This document shows positions 14,879-21,784 of a stretch of DNA of 25,956 nt, in pieces. Position 1 is the first letter of the stretch; every line of letters begins with the position of its first letter. This DNA is from a virus, in IMG/VR virus record IMGVR_UViG_3300030106_002038, positions 1 to 25,956 of that record; one strand, written 5' to 3'. The translations under genes and the position numbers were made by a program. The notes below the pieces were generated by a model. That model was not told the DNA's origin and made no database searches. It saw nothing but the letters and a program-made list of their open reading frames with translations.

Positions 14879-16273
14879 TTACACACCTGTCATTGCGGTG
14901 TTCGCAGTCAAGCCGGCCAAAATAGCGCCGGAACCATTGCGGCGAATTTTGCCGTCAAAGTACGCATCCGCCACGATGCGGACGACGCCTTTCAAATTTT
15001 CCGTGAATGGGTCAACACTTACCGAAACACCGGCCCATGTACACATGACAATGTCGGACGCGTCACACATGACAATTGGTGAAACGCTTGCGATTGTGTC
15101 GTCGGCGTCGGCGTCACCAAAGAACGTCGCACCCAATTTCGTGGTCAACGCGGTCAATTGTCCCGTGTGATATGCGGGGTGGCCCATGATGGTCGACGCC
15201 CCTCCGGCAATGTTTCCGGCCGCGGGAATGAAACCACCGGCGTCGGCCGTTTGTGCTTTCAAATGCGCCATGACCGCCGGCGTCATGAAGAACACCGGAC
15301 GAAGGTTGTCAGGGTTGCCGCCTAAGTACGTGCCCTCCAGACGCGCAATGTCGGCAAACGAAGTCGCCAACGCGGTCGCGGGGTTGTTCGTTTCGTCAAT
15401 GCTTCCAACCTGAATCCGCGACGCGTTTTCCAAGTCGGACACGACACCGTTCAAAATGTGGTTGTCCATCTTTGCGGCGATGGCGGCGCCCAAGTCACGA
15501 CCAAACAAATCGTCAAGGTTTCCGTTCACGGAATACATGAGATTTTTTGACACGTCAACCGCGGCCGCGCAACGGGTTGGTTTCAATGTCTTTCGTGTGA
15601 ACGCGGTTGTTCCGGGCGACACGCCGTCGGCTTCGGTATTGTCCGCGGCGTTTCCACCTGACAACACCGCCGCGTTTCCGGGCATCACGGGCAAATCAAC
15701 GTCACCGGCAAAACCTGACAATTGGGTGACGCCGGCATTGGCCAAAACGGATTTGGATTGCAACGACATGGCGATGTCACTTTGGTTCACCTGAACACCG
15801 GAACCGGTGGAGTGGATATTGGTGGCGCCATCGTCCACACCGTACGCGGTGCGCTCGCCGTAAGCCAACCACGAAGGAATGTTGAAGTCACCACGGACGG
15901 CAACGCCGCATTCGATGGCCTCCTTCCTCGCTTCGGCGTCCATTTCGGCGGCCAATCCTTCCAAACGATTTGCCATTGCACCCTTCACACCTTCGGTGAT
16001 GCTGAATCGCTTTTGGATTTTGGCGCGTTCTTGGGTTTCGCCTGAACCGGTCGAGAACGACACGGGCGCGGCGGTGGCCTTCAACGCGGCCTCCATTTTT
16101 TCGGCCCGTTCAATTTGTTTGTCCAAATCTTCGATTTCGGACATGATGTTTTCGGACGCTTCGATTTCGTCCGCGGTAAATTCACGCGCCTCACCTTCGG
16201 CGGCCTTTACCATTTCATCCAAGGCGGACACGCGTTCGCCCCGGATTTCTTGCAATTGTTTCGCGTTTTTCAT
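14879..16273 (-). CDS. HK97-type major capsid protein
   Basis: A 464-aa HK97-fold capsid precursor. Residues 1-70 are a charged coiled coil (LDEMVKAAEGEAREFTADEI, IEDLDKQIERAEKMEAALK), the delta/scaffold domain normally removed by the prohead protease. The N-arm and E-loop region follow (IQKRFSITEGVKGA), then the P- and A-domain pattern LPVMPGNAAVLSGGNAADNT, VDVSKNLMYSVNGNLDDLFG, and IAAKMDNHILNG (the usual LA..iD..ll.G helix). PVFFMTPAVMAHLKA and IVMCDASDIVMCTWAGVSVS are late-family motifs. The start overlaps the protease stop (ATGA). A strong terminator follows, marking the end of the head operon. Confidence 0.95.
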   Translation of the reverse strand: MKNAKQLQEIRGERVSALDEMVKAAEGEAREFTADEIEASENIMSEIEDLDKQIERAEKMEAALKATAAPVSFSTGSGETQERAKIQKRFSITEGVKGAMANRLEGLAAEMDAEARKEAIECGVAVRGDFNIPSWLAYGERTAYGVDDGATNIHSTGSGVQVNQSDIAMSLQSKSVLANAGVTQLSGFAGDVDLPVMPGNAAVLSGGNAADNTEADGVSPGTTAFTRKTLKPTRCAAAVDVSKNLMYSVNGNLDDLFGRDLGAAIAAKMDNHILNGVVSDLENASRIQVGSIDETNNPATALATSFADIARLEGTYLGGNPDNLRPVFFMTPAVMAHLKAQTADAGGFIPAAGNIAGGASTIMGHPAYHTGQLTALTTKLGATFFGDADADDTIASVSPIVMCDASDIVMCTWAGVSVSVDPFTENLKGVVRIVADAYFDGKIRRNGSGAILAGLTANTAMTGV

Positions 16274-17871
16274 TTTCTTTTGCGAATTTGTTTGATTCGA
16301 TGTTTCAAAACGGCCGAACGAATCTTAGCGCCGTGGGTTTGTATTTTGTCGCTTGGGGCCGTTTCGGGGCCATCCTGCGTGTTTTCTTTGCATTCCGAAG
16401 GGTCACACCCGCAATTCGGACAATCGTCGTTTGACGGTGCGGGAAGCGCGTCCAGAGAACGCAAAACCGACGTCGCGTCCGAATACGCGCCAACCGTGAC
16501 CACGGAAACGTCAACCAATCGCGCCACGCGATTGATGGTCCGCAAATCCTTCATCCCTTCGCGTTTTTCCCACGAATCGCCGTCCGCGCCCAACATGAAC
16601 GCAAATGACGCATCGCGGACAATCCCGCGTTCCATTAGTTCCACTAAGTCACGACCGGCGGTCGTGTCTGGGATGGGGAAGGAATAACGCAAACCGGTGT
16701 CGTCAACGGACAATTCTAAGCCGGCGCCAACCTTCGCCAATGGTTGCAATTGGTTGTGATTAAACACGGCAACAACTGGGTCGGTCAAACGACCTTCGAA
16801 CGCGCCCGGCGCAATCACTTCGGCAAATGCTCCAATGTCAGTTTCGGAATTAAACACCGCCGCGTAACCTTCAACGCGGCGTTCATCCTCCTCGTGTTTG
16901 TACCGAAGTTCCAAACGGCTCGTCGTTTGAAATCGACGTTCCGTTTTCATGTTTTCGGATTCACGATTGTACGAAGGCGCTTCGTCGTCACCCGTGGCGT
17001 CGTCATGTTCTGCACATGCCATGTACACGGTTTGACCTTCCAATTCATGCGTGTGAAAACCTTCGCATCCTTTTTCTTCGGCGTGCTTCAATGCGTCCTC
17101 CTTGTTGTCAAACACCGGTTCGCCGTCAATCGTTCCAACTCTTTGTCGTTCGTCTTCCATTTTGTCGTTGCTTTTTAGGGGATGGCCCGTCGGGAACAAA
17201 TCCGTGTCGTGTTTGCCGCTTCGAAATTTTTCGTTTTTCAAGGCGTATAGAAAAGAATTCAAGCGTGCATACGCCCATTGTTCAGGACTTGAAACCGAAG
17301 GCCGGACCGACCCCGGGTTTGTTTTGTACGCACCGACGCCACGTTTGAAAACCTTTGCCGCCATGGCGTACGTCGCGCGGTGAATTTTGTCGTCGGACCT
17401 TAGTTTGTCGTTGTATTCGTCAACCTTGTTTTCGATGCCTTTTTTCACGGCTTCGCTAAATCCGTCCACACCGCCAACGGATGCGCGTTGATTCTGGACA
17501 ACTTCGCGAATCGCCTTTTTCATTGTCGATTCGCCAATGTCCAGAACGACACCCCATTTGATTGCGGCGACAACGCCGGCAATGTTGCTTTTGTTCGCCT
17601 TGTCACCGGGAAATTGTGAACCGTCGCCGCGATGACGGGCCGCCCACGCTTCACGTTCCCGAATCCAGTCCAACACGGTTTTGGAATCGTCACCGTCCAA
17701 CGCCCGCGTCCAAAGTTTGAACGCCTCATTGCCGCGGATGTTTCCGCCGGCTTTCCACACGTCAGGGTTGGACTCTTTCAAACGTTCCGCAAATGCGCGG
17801 TCGAATCGGTCGAAATTTGAATTCCTAAGGGACACGGCTTTGTCGTCGCCTTTCTTTGGAAAATCCGTCAT
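16270..17871 (-). CDS. Three-module HK97 prohead protease
   Basis: A 533-aa fusion. Residues about 308-475 are the prohead serine protease that matures the capsid: RFQTTSRLELRYKHEEDERR, VEGYAAVFNSETDIG, EVIAPGAFEG, FNHN with catalytic H372, and DASFAFM with nucleophile S422. Residues 1-125 carry a separate conserved-looking module (GGNIRGNEAFKLWTRA, DWIREREAWAARHRGDGSQF, NIAGVVAAIKWGVVL). Residues 165-225 have RGVGAYKTNPGSVRP and QWAYARLNSFLYALKN, and about 242-290 a Cys/His-rich GCEGFHTHELEGQTVYMACA segment. A third Cys cluster (CPNCGCDPSEC, 484-494) lies in the basic tail. Typical prohead proteases are about 180-250 aa, so the N-terminal half is additional. It overlaps both portal and capsid genes by ATGA. 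Confidence 0.92.
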   Translation of the reverse strand: MTDFPKKGDDKAVSLRNSNFDRFDRAFAERLKESNPDVWKAGGNIRGNEAFKLWTRALDGDDSKTVLDWIREREAWAARHRGDGSQFPGDKANKSNIAGVVAAIKWGVVLDIGESTMKKAIREVVQNQRASVGGVDGFSEAVKKGIENKVDEYNDKLRSDDKIHRATYAMAAKVFKRGVGAYKTNPGSVRPSVSSPEQWAYARLNSFLYALKNEKFRSGKHDTDLFPTGHPLKSNDKMEDERQRVGTIDGEPVFDNKEDALKHAEEKGCEGFHTHELEGQTVYMACAEHDDATGDDEAPSYNRESENMKTERRFQTTSRLELRYKHEEDERRVEGYAAVFNSETDIGAFAEVIAPGAFEGRLTDPVVAVFNHNQLQPLAKVGAGLELSVDDTGLRYSFPIPDTTAGRDLVELMERGIVRDASFAFMLGADGDSWEKREGMKDLRTINRVARLVDVSVVTVGAYSDATSVLRSLDALPAPSNDDCPNCGCDPSECKENTQDGPETAPSDKIQTHGAKIRSAVLKHRIKQIRKRK

Positions 17872-19094
17872 TGTTCCGCCGGTTCGGGGTCTGCGCCGAA
17901 TGAATCCAACGGGGCCAAATTCAACGGGACAAAATGACGGTCGCCGCCTTCAATTGGATTTAGGTTTTCCAACGCTTCGCGCGCCTCATTGATGGACACA
18001 ACGCCGTCACGAATCAACGCCGTGAAGTATTCGCCTCGCGTCTTTGCATCGGCGCGCAACAACGACGCAATGTTGAACCGACATTCGACCGAAGATTGTT
18101 CCCGTTCTGAAATCAATTTCACGGTCACTTGTTGTTGGATGCGACGCAACAAGGGCGCGATGGTGTATTGTGCGAAAAAAATGGATTGTTGTTCAACGTT
18201 GTTGTACGTTACGGACGAATCCAAGCCAATCAACGCGGGTGAAACGCCAAACGCCGAACAAACCATTTCCGCTTGAAATTTTCGCGTCTGGATGAATTGC
18301 GCCGATTCGGGCGCCGTTCCGATTCGTTCGTATTTCATCCCGTGTTCCAAAATGGCGGTCCGGTGTTGGTTCCGTGCGCCGTGATAACGGGCCGCCCATG
18401 ACGCCGACAAACGTTCAAATTGTTCGTCCGTCAACGCGTGGTCGGTTTGAATGATTCCGGACACGTTGCCACCTGAACCAAAAAATGTCGAACCGAAATT
18501 TTCCGCGGCCCGCTCAAGGGAAATGGATTCGCGGTGTTGTTCAATCAATGACACACCACGGAAACCGCAAACCATGAACAATTCGTCGTCAACGTACACG
18601 GTTTCGTTGTCCTCCAAAATGTACGCCGGCCGGCCGTCCGCCAATTCCGTTTCGTTCATTCTTGCCGCGTCAACGTAACGAAGGCCCAAAACACGGGCGT
18701 TGTTGTCGCGCTCAATCACGGCAAATCCCTTTCCGTACAAATACGCGTCGGATATAATTTTTTCCCAAAGGTCAAACGCGGTCATTCCGGCCGTTGGCGA
18801 CACCTTCAAAATTTTAGTCAACGGGTGTTCGATTTTCGTTTGACGTTGGCCGTCAACCGCGAACATGTCAACGTCAAGTGACGCGACGGTGTGGGCAATC
18901 TTCTGAACACACGCGCGGACGGTTGTCGAGGCCAACGCCGTTTCGGGCGTCACCACATTTCCCCCAGACGTTCCGCCGAATATCGTTTGAGCGCGGGCGG
19001 CGCCCAAGGCGTTTCCATACGAACGCGACGCGGGTCGCGGCGCTTCATCTTCTGGGATTTGCACCCGTCCCAACAATCGGTCAAACCATGACAT
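17868..19094 (-). CDS. HK97-type portal protein
   Basis: A 408-aa portal of the HK97 family, the dodecameric ring at one vertex through which DNA enters and leaves. Recognisable segments are the N-terminal ALASTTVRACVQKIAHTVAS (the V.ACV..IA..VA.LP helix), HPLTKILKVSPTAGMTAFDL, DAYLYGKGFAVIERD, GLRYVDAARM, then the clip/stem region FGSTFFGSGGNVSGIIQTDH and FQAEMVCSAFGVSPALIGLD followed by YNNVEQQSIFFAQYTIAPLL. The length is normal for the family. It is the first gene of the head set (portal, protease, capsid). An AT-rich 120-base interval with a possible promoter and a hairpin precedes it. Confidence 0.95.
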   Translation of the reverse strand: MSWFDRLLGRVQIPEDEAPRPASRSYGNALGAARAQTIFGGTSGGNVVTPETALASTTVRACVQKIAHTVASLDVDMFAVDGQRQTKIEHPLTKILKVSPTAGMTAFDLWEKIISDAYLYGKGFAVIERDNNARVLGLRYVDAARMNETELADGRPAYILEDNETVYVDDELFMVCGFRGVSLIEQHRESISLERAAENFGSTFFGSGGNVSGIIQTDHALTDEQFERLSASWAARYHGARNQHRTAILEHGMKYERIGTAPESAQFIQTRKFQAEMVCSAFGVSPALIGLDSSVTYNNVEQQSIFFAQYTIAPLLRRIQQQVTVKLISEREQSSVECRFNIASLLRADAKTRGEYFTALIRDGVVSINEAREALENLNPIEGGDRHFVPLNLAPLDSFGADPEPAEQ

Positions 19095-19104
19095 GTTCGC
19101 AAAA

Positions 19105-19130
19105 ATGCAAATTCACCTTTGAATTTGCAT
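19105..19130 (-). terminator. AT-rich hairpin with T-run just before the portal gene
   Basis: A perfect 11-bp inverted repeat (ATGCAAATTCA/TGAATTTGCAT) with a 4-base loop. On the minus strand it is followed by four more T residues and lies 10 bases before the portal ATG. It could terminate the upstream transcript, or act as a leader hairpin/attenuator if transcription starts near 19165. Confidence 0.6.
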
Positions 19131-19170
19131 GTCGATTTGAAAACTTCAATTCACAGATTGCGCACGAATT

Positions 19171-19203
19171 CAAAAATCATTGAAACGCAAAAACCAAAAC
19201 AAA
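19171..19203 (-). promoter_or_regulatory. Possible promoter for the head genes
   Basis: TTTG at 19203-19200, 21 bases, then GATTTTTG at 19178-19171 on the minus strand, one mismatch from TAnnTTTG. It lies in the AT-rich gap before portal. The spacer does not carry the conserved TTGTGTGCG block, so any activation may differ from that of the strong promoters. Confidence 0.35.
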
Positions 19204-19215
19204 TTGTGAACGCTA

Positions 19216-19395
19216 CTATTTCGGACGGGGACATGACGTCGTTGGTGGTTGGTTGGACAACATTTGCAAAAAATCGGATTGGTCCAGAATGCCGTTCCCG
19301 TTGAAATCGAACAATGACGCGTTCGAACCGGGCGTGACCTCACACCCGAAGTTCGTCAAGAACAACAACAAATCCATGATGAAATCGGACCACAT
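19216..19395 (-). CDS. EF-hand/dockerin-like small protein (59 aa)
   Basis: A 59-residue product: MWSDFIMDLLLFLTNFGCEV, TPGSNASLFDFNGNGILDQS, DFLQMLSNQPPTTSCPRPK. DFNGNGILDQSDFLQML has the dockerin/EF-hand pattern D-x-N-G-x-G-x-(I/V)-x-x-x-D followed by an amphipathic helix; the first half (DLLLFLTNFGC) resembles the helix preceding such a loop in tandem dockerin repeats. Calcium binding by residues D30, N32, N34 and D38 is therefore possible. It sits between the zinc-finger mini-gene and the portal gene. An in-frame GTG at 19440 with an A-rich upstream stretch would give 74 aa. A strong inverted repeat spans the ATG. Role unknown: possibly a virion decoration, a protein-protein adaptor, or captured host DNA. 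Confidence 0.62.
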   Translation of the reverse strand: MWSDFIMDLLLFLTNFGCEVTPGSNASLFDFNGNGILDQSDFLQMLSNQPPTTSCPRPK

Positions 19396-19422
19396 GCGTT
19401 TGTGTACGCATGCGGCCCGATT
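19383..19422 (-). repeat. 17-bp inverted repeat over the start of the dockerin-like gene
   Basis: Arms at 19383-19399 and 19406-19422 pair over 17 positions with a 6-base loop. The two non-Watson-Crick positions become G-U pairs in minus-strand RNA, so the RNA helix is uninterrupted. The ATG at 19395 lies inside the 3' arm. No T-run follows, so it is not a classical terminator. Confidence 0.75.
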
Positions 19423-19468
19423 CGCGTTTGGTTTGTTCACCTGTTTTTTGCTTCGTTTTGAAAGGTAG

Positions 19469-19639
19469 TCACAGGCGGTCGTCGCGCCATGCGTCAAACG
19501 CGTCGTCGTCGGGCGTGGGATGCGGTCGCCATTTGCCGGAACCACCGCAACGGTCGCACACAACCCAATGGGGTGAACCCGGCGGGTCAATCCATCCTCC
19601 TGCCCCGTCGCATTCGGGGCAATCAGTACACGACGCCAT
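19469..19639 (-). CDS. DnaJ-type zinc-finger mini-protein (56 aa)
   Basis: A 56-residue ORF translated directly: MASCTDCPECDGAGGWIDPP, then GSPHWVVCDRCGGSGKWRPH and an acidic tail PTPDDDAFDAWRDDRL. It holds two CxxCxGxG-type units (CPECDGAG and CDRCGGSG), the zinc-binding signature of the DnaJ cysteine-rich domain, here a single pair that can bind one zinc. The ATG lies within the last codons of the metallophosphoesterase gene, overlapping by 17 bases, and the codon use (GAC, TGC, CCG) fits its neighbours. Such phage mini-zinc-fingers are widespread but usually uncharacterised; roles in protein or nucleic-acid binding are possible. Function not established. Confidence 0.75.
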   Translation of the reverse strand: MASCTDCPECDGAGGWIDPPGSPHWVVCDRCGGSGKWRPHPTPDDDAFDAWRDDRL

Positions 19640-20402
19640 CGACAATTCGCATGTTTTGAAATGAGAACGACCCAGATTTTCGGATGTCTACAAACCCGAA
19701 TCCGTGATTCCATTGGTTGTGTTGGAGATAGTCCGGCGACAAGTCGCACAAACAACCGACAGACCACGACGTTGAAATTTTGCCGTTGATGTCTTTGGTT
19801 GTGAACTCGGATGTGCGGTGGAAATGACCACAGACGGACGAATGTTGCGTTCGCAAATGCAACCATCGCGCCGGATGTTGACCGCCTGAACCCCGACCGA
19901 CCTCATGGCCATGAACAACGAACAATTTCCCAAACCTTGCAATCCGCCAATCTTCAACGTAATTCACCGACAATCCCGCGTCCGACAAAACCCGGTCCAA
20001 ACTGAACGACGGAACACCCAAAAGTTCAGGCGCACGCGCCGCCAAATATCGGTCAAAGCGGTTTTCGTGATTGCCCATTTTGGCCCAAACGTTTGCGTCT
20101 GGAAACGCGGTCGCGACGGCGTCAACAAACGATTTCGCCATTTCTAATTCGTCAACAAACCTCCGTTCGCGCGGGTCTTTCTCGAATGACGACAACGAAT
20201 AAAAATCCAAAATGTCGCCATTCAACCAAACGTCCGTCACTTTTTCTTGCAAACCAAAATCAATCGCGGCGGCGATGGCTTTGTTGTCGTGAAATGGAAT
20301 GTGGATGTCGGACAAAAACAACACCCGACGCGGCCCGTTGATTTGCAACGGTGCGCGCGTCATGCGCTTGTTCGGTTTCGGCAAATTGAACCGCGATTTC
20401 AT
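19623..20402 (-). CDS. Calcineurin-like metallophosphoesterase
   Basis: A 259-aa protein with all five metallophosphoesterase motifs: SDIH (D32, H34), NGDILD (D63), MGNHEN (N111, H112), VVHGHE (H164, H166) and CGHFH (H193, H195). These bind two metal ions and hydrolyse phosphomono- or diesters. The N-terminus (NLPKPNKRMTRAP) is a basic extension before the first strand. The substrate cannot be read from the sequence; phage relatives include DNA/RNA phosphatases and enzymes that degrade nucleotide signals. It overlaps the 3-TM holin stop by ATGA and its 3' end overlaps the zinc-finger mini-gene, so all are on one message upstream of the head genes. Confidence 0.9.
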   Translation of the reverse strand: MKSRFNLPKPNKRMTRAPLQINGPRRVLFLSDIHIPFHDNKAIAAAIDFGLQEKVTDVWLNGDILDFYSLSSFEKDPRERRFVDELEMAKSFVDAVATAFPDANVWAKMGNHENRFDRYLAARAPELLGVPSFSLDRVLSDAGLSVNYVEDWRIARFGKLFVVHGHEVGRGSGGQHPARWLHLRTQHSSVCGHFHRTSEFTTKDINGKISTSWSVGCLCDLSPDYLQHNQWNHGFGFVDIRKSGSFSFQNMRIVDGVVY

Positions 20403-20836
20403 TTCACGGTTTTTTCAATTGTGCGGCCGGCAAAGTAGGCGCCAAATACGGTCAACAACAACGTTTCGAAAATGCCGGACGACGTTTCATTGAGGTGGAA
20501 AATCGACGGGGCGATTGCGTTGGCAAAAACCAAAATCACGAAACCACACGTCAAAGAAAGCAACACCAACGGCCGAACATTTTTTGACAACCACGAATCC
20601 GATTTCATGTCGGTGGACCATTGGCCCGCAACATCGACCCCGACAATTTCGCGCGTTTCCGTCATGGCAATTTCGAACGCGTCACGTTCTGGTTTTTTGA
20701 ACGACCGTGTTTCAATCAACGACGCGATGGAATCCAGAAGGAACCCGGCCGGAATCATGTCGGCAAACGCCCGCAAAATGTCGGGCGCGTAACGACGCAA
20801 CCAAACGCCAACGGGCGTCGACCGAATGGTTGTCAC
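20399..20836 (-). CDS. 3-TM holin (GTA-holin-like)
   Basis: A 145-aa protein closely resembling the 3-TM holin family first named from gene-transfer-agent release. An amphipathic N-terminal part (WLRRYAPDILRAFADMIPAG) precedes a charged helix (ERDAFEIAMTETREIVGVDV), and then the family signature QWSTDMKSDSWLSKNVRPLV. Two clear membrane segments follow (VLLSLTCGFVILVFANAIA and IFETLLLTVFGAYFAG), with an RTIEKTVK basic tail. The start is likely GTG 20836, or TTG 20842, which overlaps the TGA of the small membrane protein gene; the longer frame to 21061 only covers that other gene. Together with the amidase it can form the lysis system, although it lies far from it. Confidence 0.85.
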   Translation of the reverse strand: MTTIRSTPVGVWLRRYAPDILRAFADMIPAGFLLDSIASLIETRSFKKPERDAFEIAMTETREIVGVDVAGQWSTDMKSDSWLSKNVRPLVLLSLTCGFVILVFANAIAPSIFHLNETSSGIFETLLLTVFGAYFAGRTIEKTVK

Positions 20837-20838
20837 CT

Positions 20839-21033
20839 TCAACCCCGACGTTCGATTTTGTCGTTCTTCGGCTTGTTCGCTTTGTTGTTTGAAACGATTG
20901 CGTTCACCGCGGCGTCCAGCCAACCGAAAACCACGACGTCGTCGGCCGTTGTCGGTGTCAAGTTCGCGACGATTTTTGCGATTCCCAGAATGGCCAACAA
21001 AAGTTCGGCCCAATTTTGAATGATGAAATCCAT
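20839..21033 (-). CDS. Small one-helix membrane protein (64 aa)
   Basis: A 64-residue protein starting MDFIIQNWAELLLAILGIAK. One hydrophobic helix (about residues 9-26) is followed by a polar middle (LTPTTADDVVVFGWLDAAVN) and a Lys/Arg-rich end (NNKANKPKNDKIERRG). This pattern fits class-III-like holins or small lysis-accessory proteins, and it directly precedes and overlaps the 3-TM holin gene. A structural or membrane-anchoring role is possible. The ATG at 21033 lies 37 bases after the stop of the 99-aa gene. Confidence 0.8.
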   Translation of the reverse strand: MDFIIQNWAELLLAILGIAKIVANLTPTTADDVVVFGWLDAAVNAIVSNNKANKPKNDKIERRG

Positions 21034-21070
21034 TTCGCAATGTTTGAAAAAACCGTTTCATTGTCTGGTT

Positions 21071-21370
21071 TCATTTTGTAAGGTTGCACAAATACGCGAT
21101 GTGGTTTTTGATGGCCGTTTTCGAGGGGTTCCGGTCTTCCATTGGGTGTCTACGATTCAACCGCGCCCGTGTCGCGATTTCCTCCAATTCCGCATTTTCA
21201 ATTTCCACCGTTGCGTCGTGTAGGTACTCAACAACCAAATCAATTTCGACAGGGTCACCAACACTTTGCAAAACCAAACCGGCCACCATACGACGACGCG
21301 CCATGTTTTTTTCATGGCCCGACGCATCCGCCGCCGCCCAAAGTTCGTCGAAATCTTCAACGGTCGACAT
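21071..21370 (-). CDS. Helical protein of unknown function (99 aa)
   Basis: A 99-aa, mostly helical protein beginning MSTVEDFDELWAAADASGHE. It contains a Met/Arg cluster (KNMARRRMVAGLVLQSVGD), an acidic helix (VEYLHDATVEIENAELEEIA) and a C-terminal segment KTAIKNHIAYLCNLTK that could be a short DNA-binding helix. No zinc or membrane motif is seen. The start overlaps the stop of the annealing-type protein gene by 14 bases, suggesting the two work together or are co-expressed. Function unknown. Confidence 0.78.
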   Translation of the reverse strand: MSTVEDFDELWAAADASGHEKNMARRRMVAGLVLQSVGDPVEIDLVVEYLHDATVEIENAELEEIATRARLNRRHPMEDRNPSKTAIKNHIAYLCNLTK

Positions 21371-21773
21371 CTTCAACCCCGTGGTGTTCATCCTCACTAA
21401 TGACGCCGGCGTGCGCGTACAGTCCGACAACCTTCAAAACGGCGCGTGACAACGCGCGTTTTTCAGCCATGGCGAACGGGTATTTGGTGCGGTTGTTCTG
21501 TGGCGACGCTTCGCCGTACGTTTCAACCGTCAACACGTTGTCCGTTTCTTTGTCGGTGTGTGTGGCTTTTGCCTTGATGACCACAAACCCCGGATTGTCC
21601 GACACGACTTCAAAGGTGACAACAACGCCGTGACGCGCTTGGATTTTTTCAATTCCAGTTCGTGTGATGATTGCAAATTGCGGCGACATAAACACGTCGT
21701 CAGGCGTCAAGCCATTTTCGACAAACAACGTGTTCAGGTGTTCGCGTTGACTTTTGGTCAATTTCTTTTTCAT
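21357..21773 (-). CDS. Putative ssDNA-annealing (Rad52-like) recombination protein
   Basis: A 138-aa protein. The body has a central beta-sheet (FAIITRTGIEKIQARHGVVV, TFEVVSDNPGFVVIKAKAT, VLTVETYGEAS) and then a helix of the form AMAEKRALSRAVLKVVGLYA, ending in an acidic GVISEDEHHGVEDVDR tail. A beta-sheet followed by an A.AEKRA..RA.LK..G helix is the plan of phage single-strand annealing proteins related to Rad52/Sak, and the acidic tail is common in ssDNA-working proteins. This is a pattern match, not a proven family assignment. ATG 21773 follows the upstream stop by 11 bases; the frame opens earlier at 21821 inside that gene. The VRR-NUC nuclease elsewhere could act in the same pathway. 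Confidence 0.6.
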   Translation of the reverse strand: MKKKLTKSQREHLNTLFVENGLTPDDVFMSPQFAIITRTGIEKIQARHGVVVTFEVVSDNPGFVVIKAKATHTDKETDNVLTVETYGEASPQNNRTKYPFAMAEKRALSRAVLKVVGLYAHAGVISEDEHHGVEDVDR

Positions 21774-21784
21774 GACTTTGGTTT

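Noticed and set aside
20837-21061. Extension of the 3-TM holin to 220 aa
   Set aside because: The added part is an Arg-rich out-of-frame reading of the 64-aa membrane protein gene, which has the convincing sequence.
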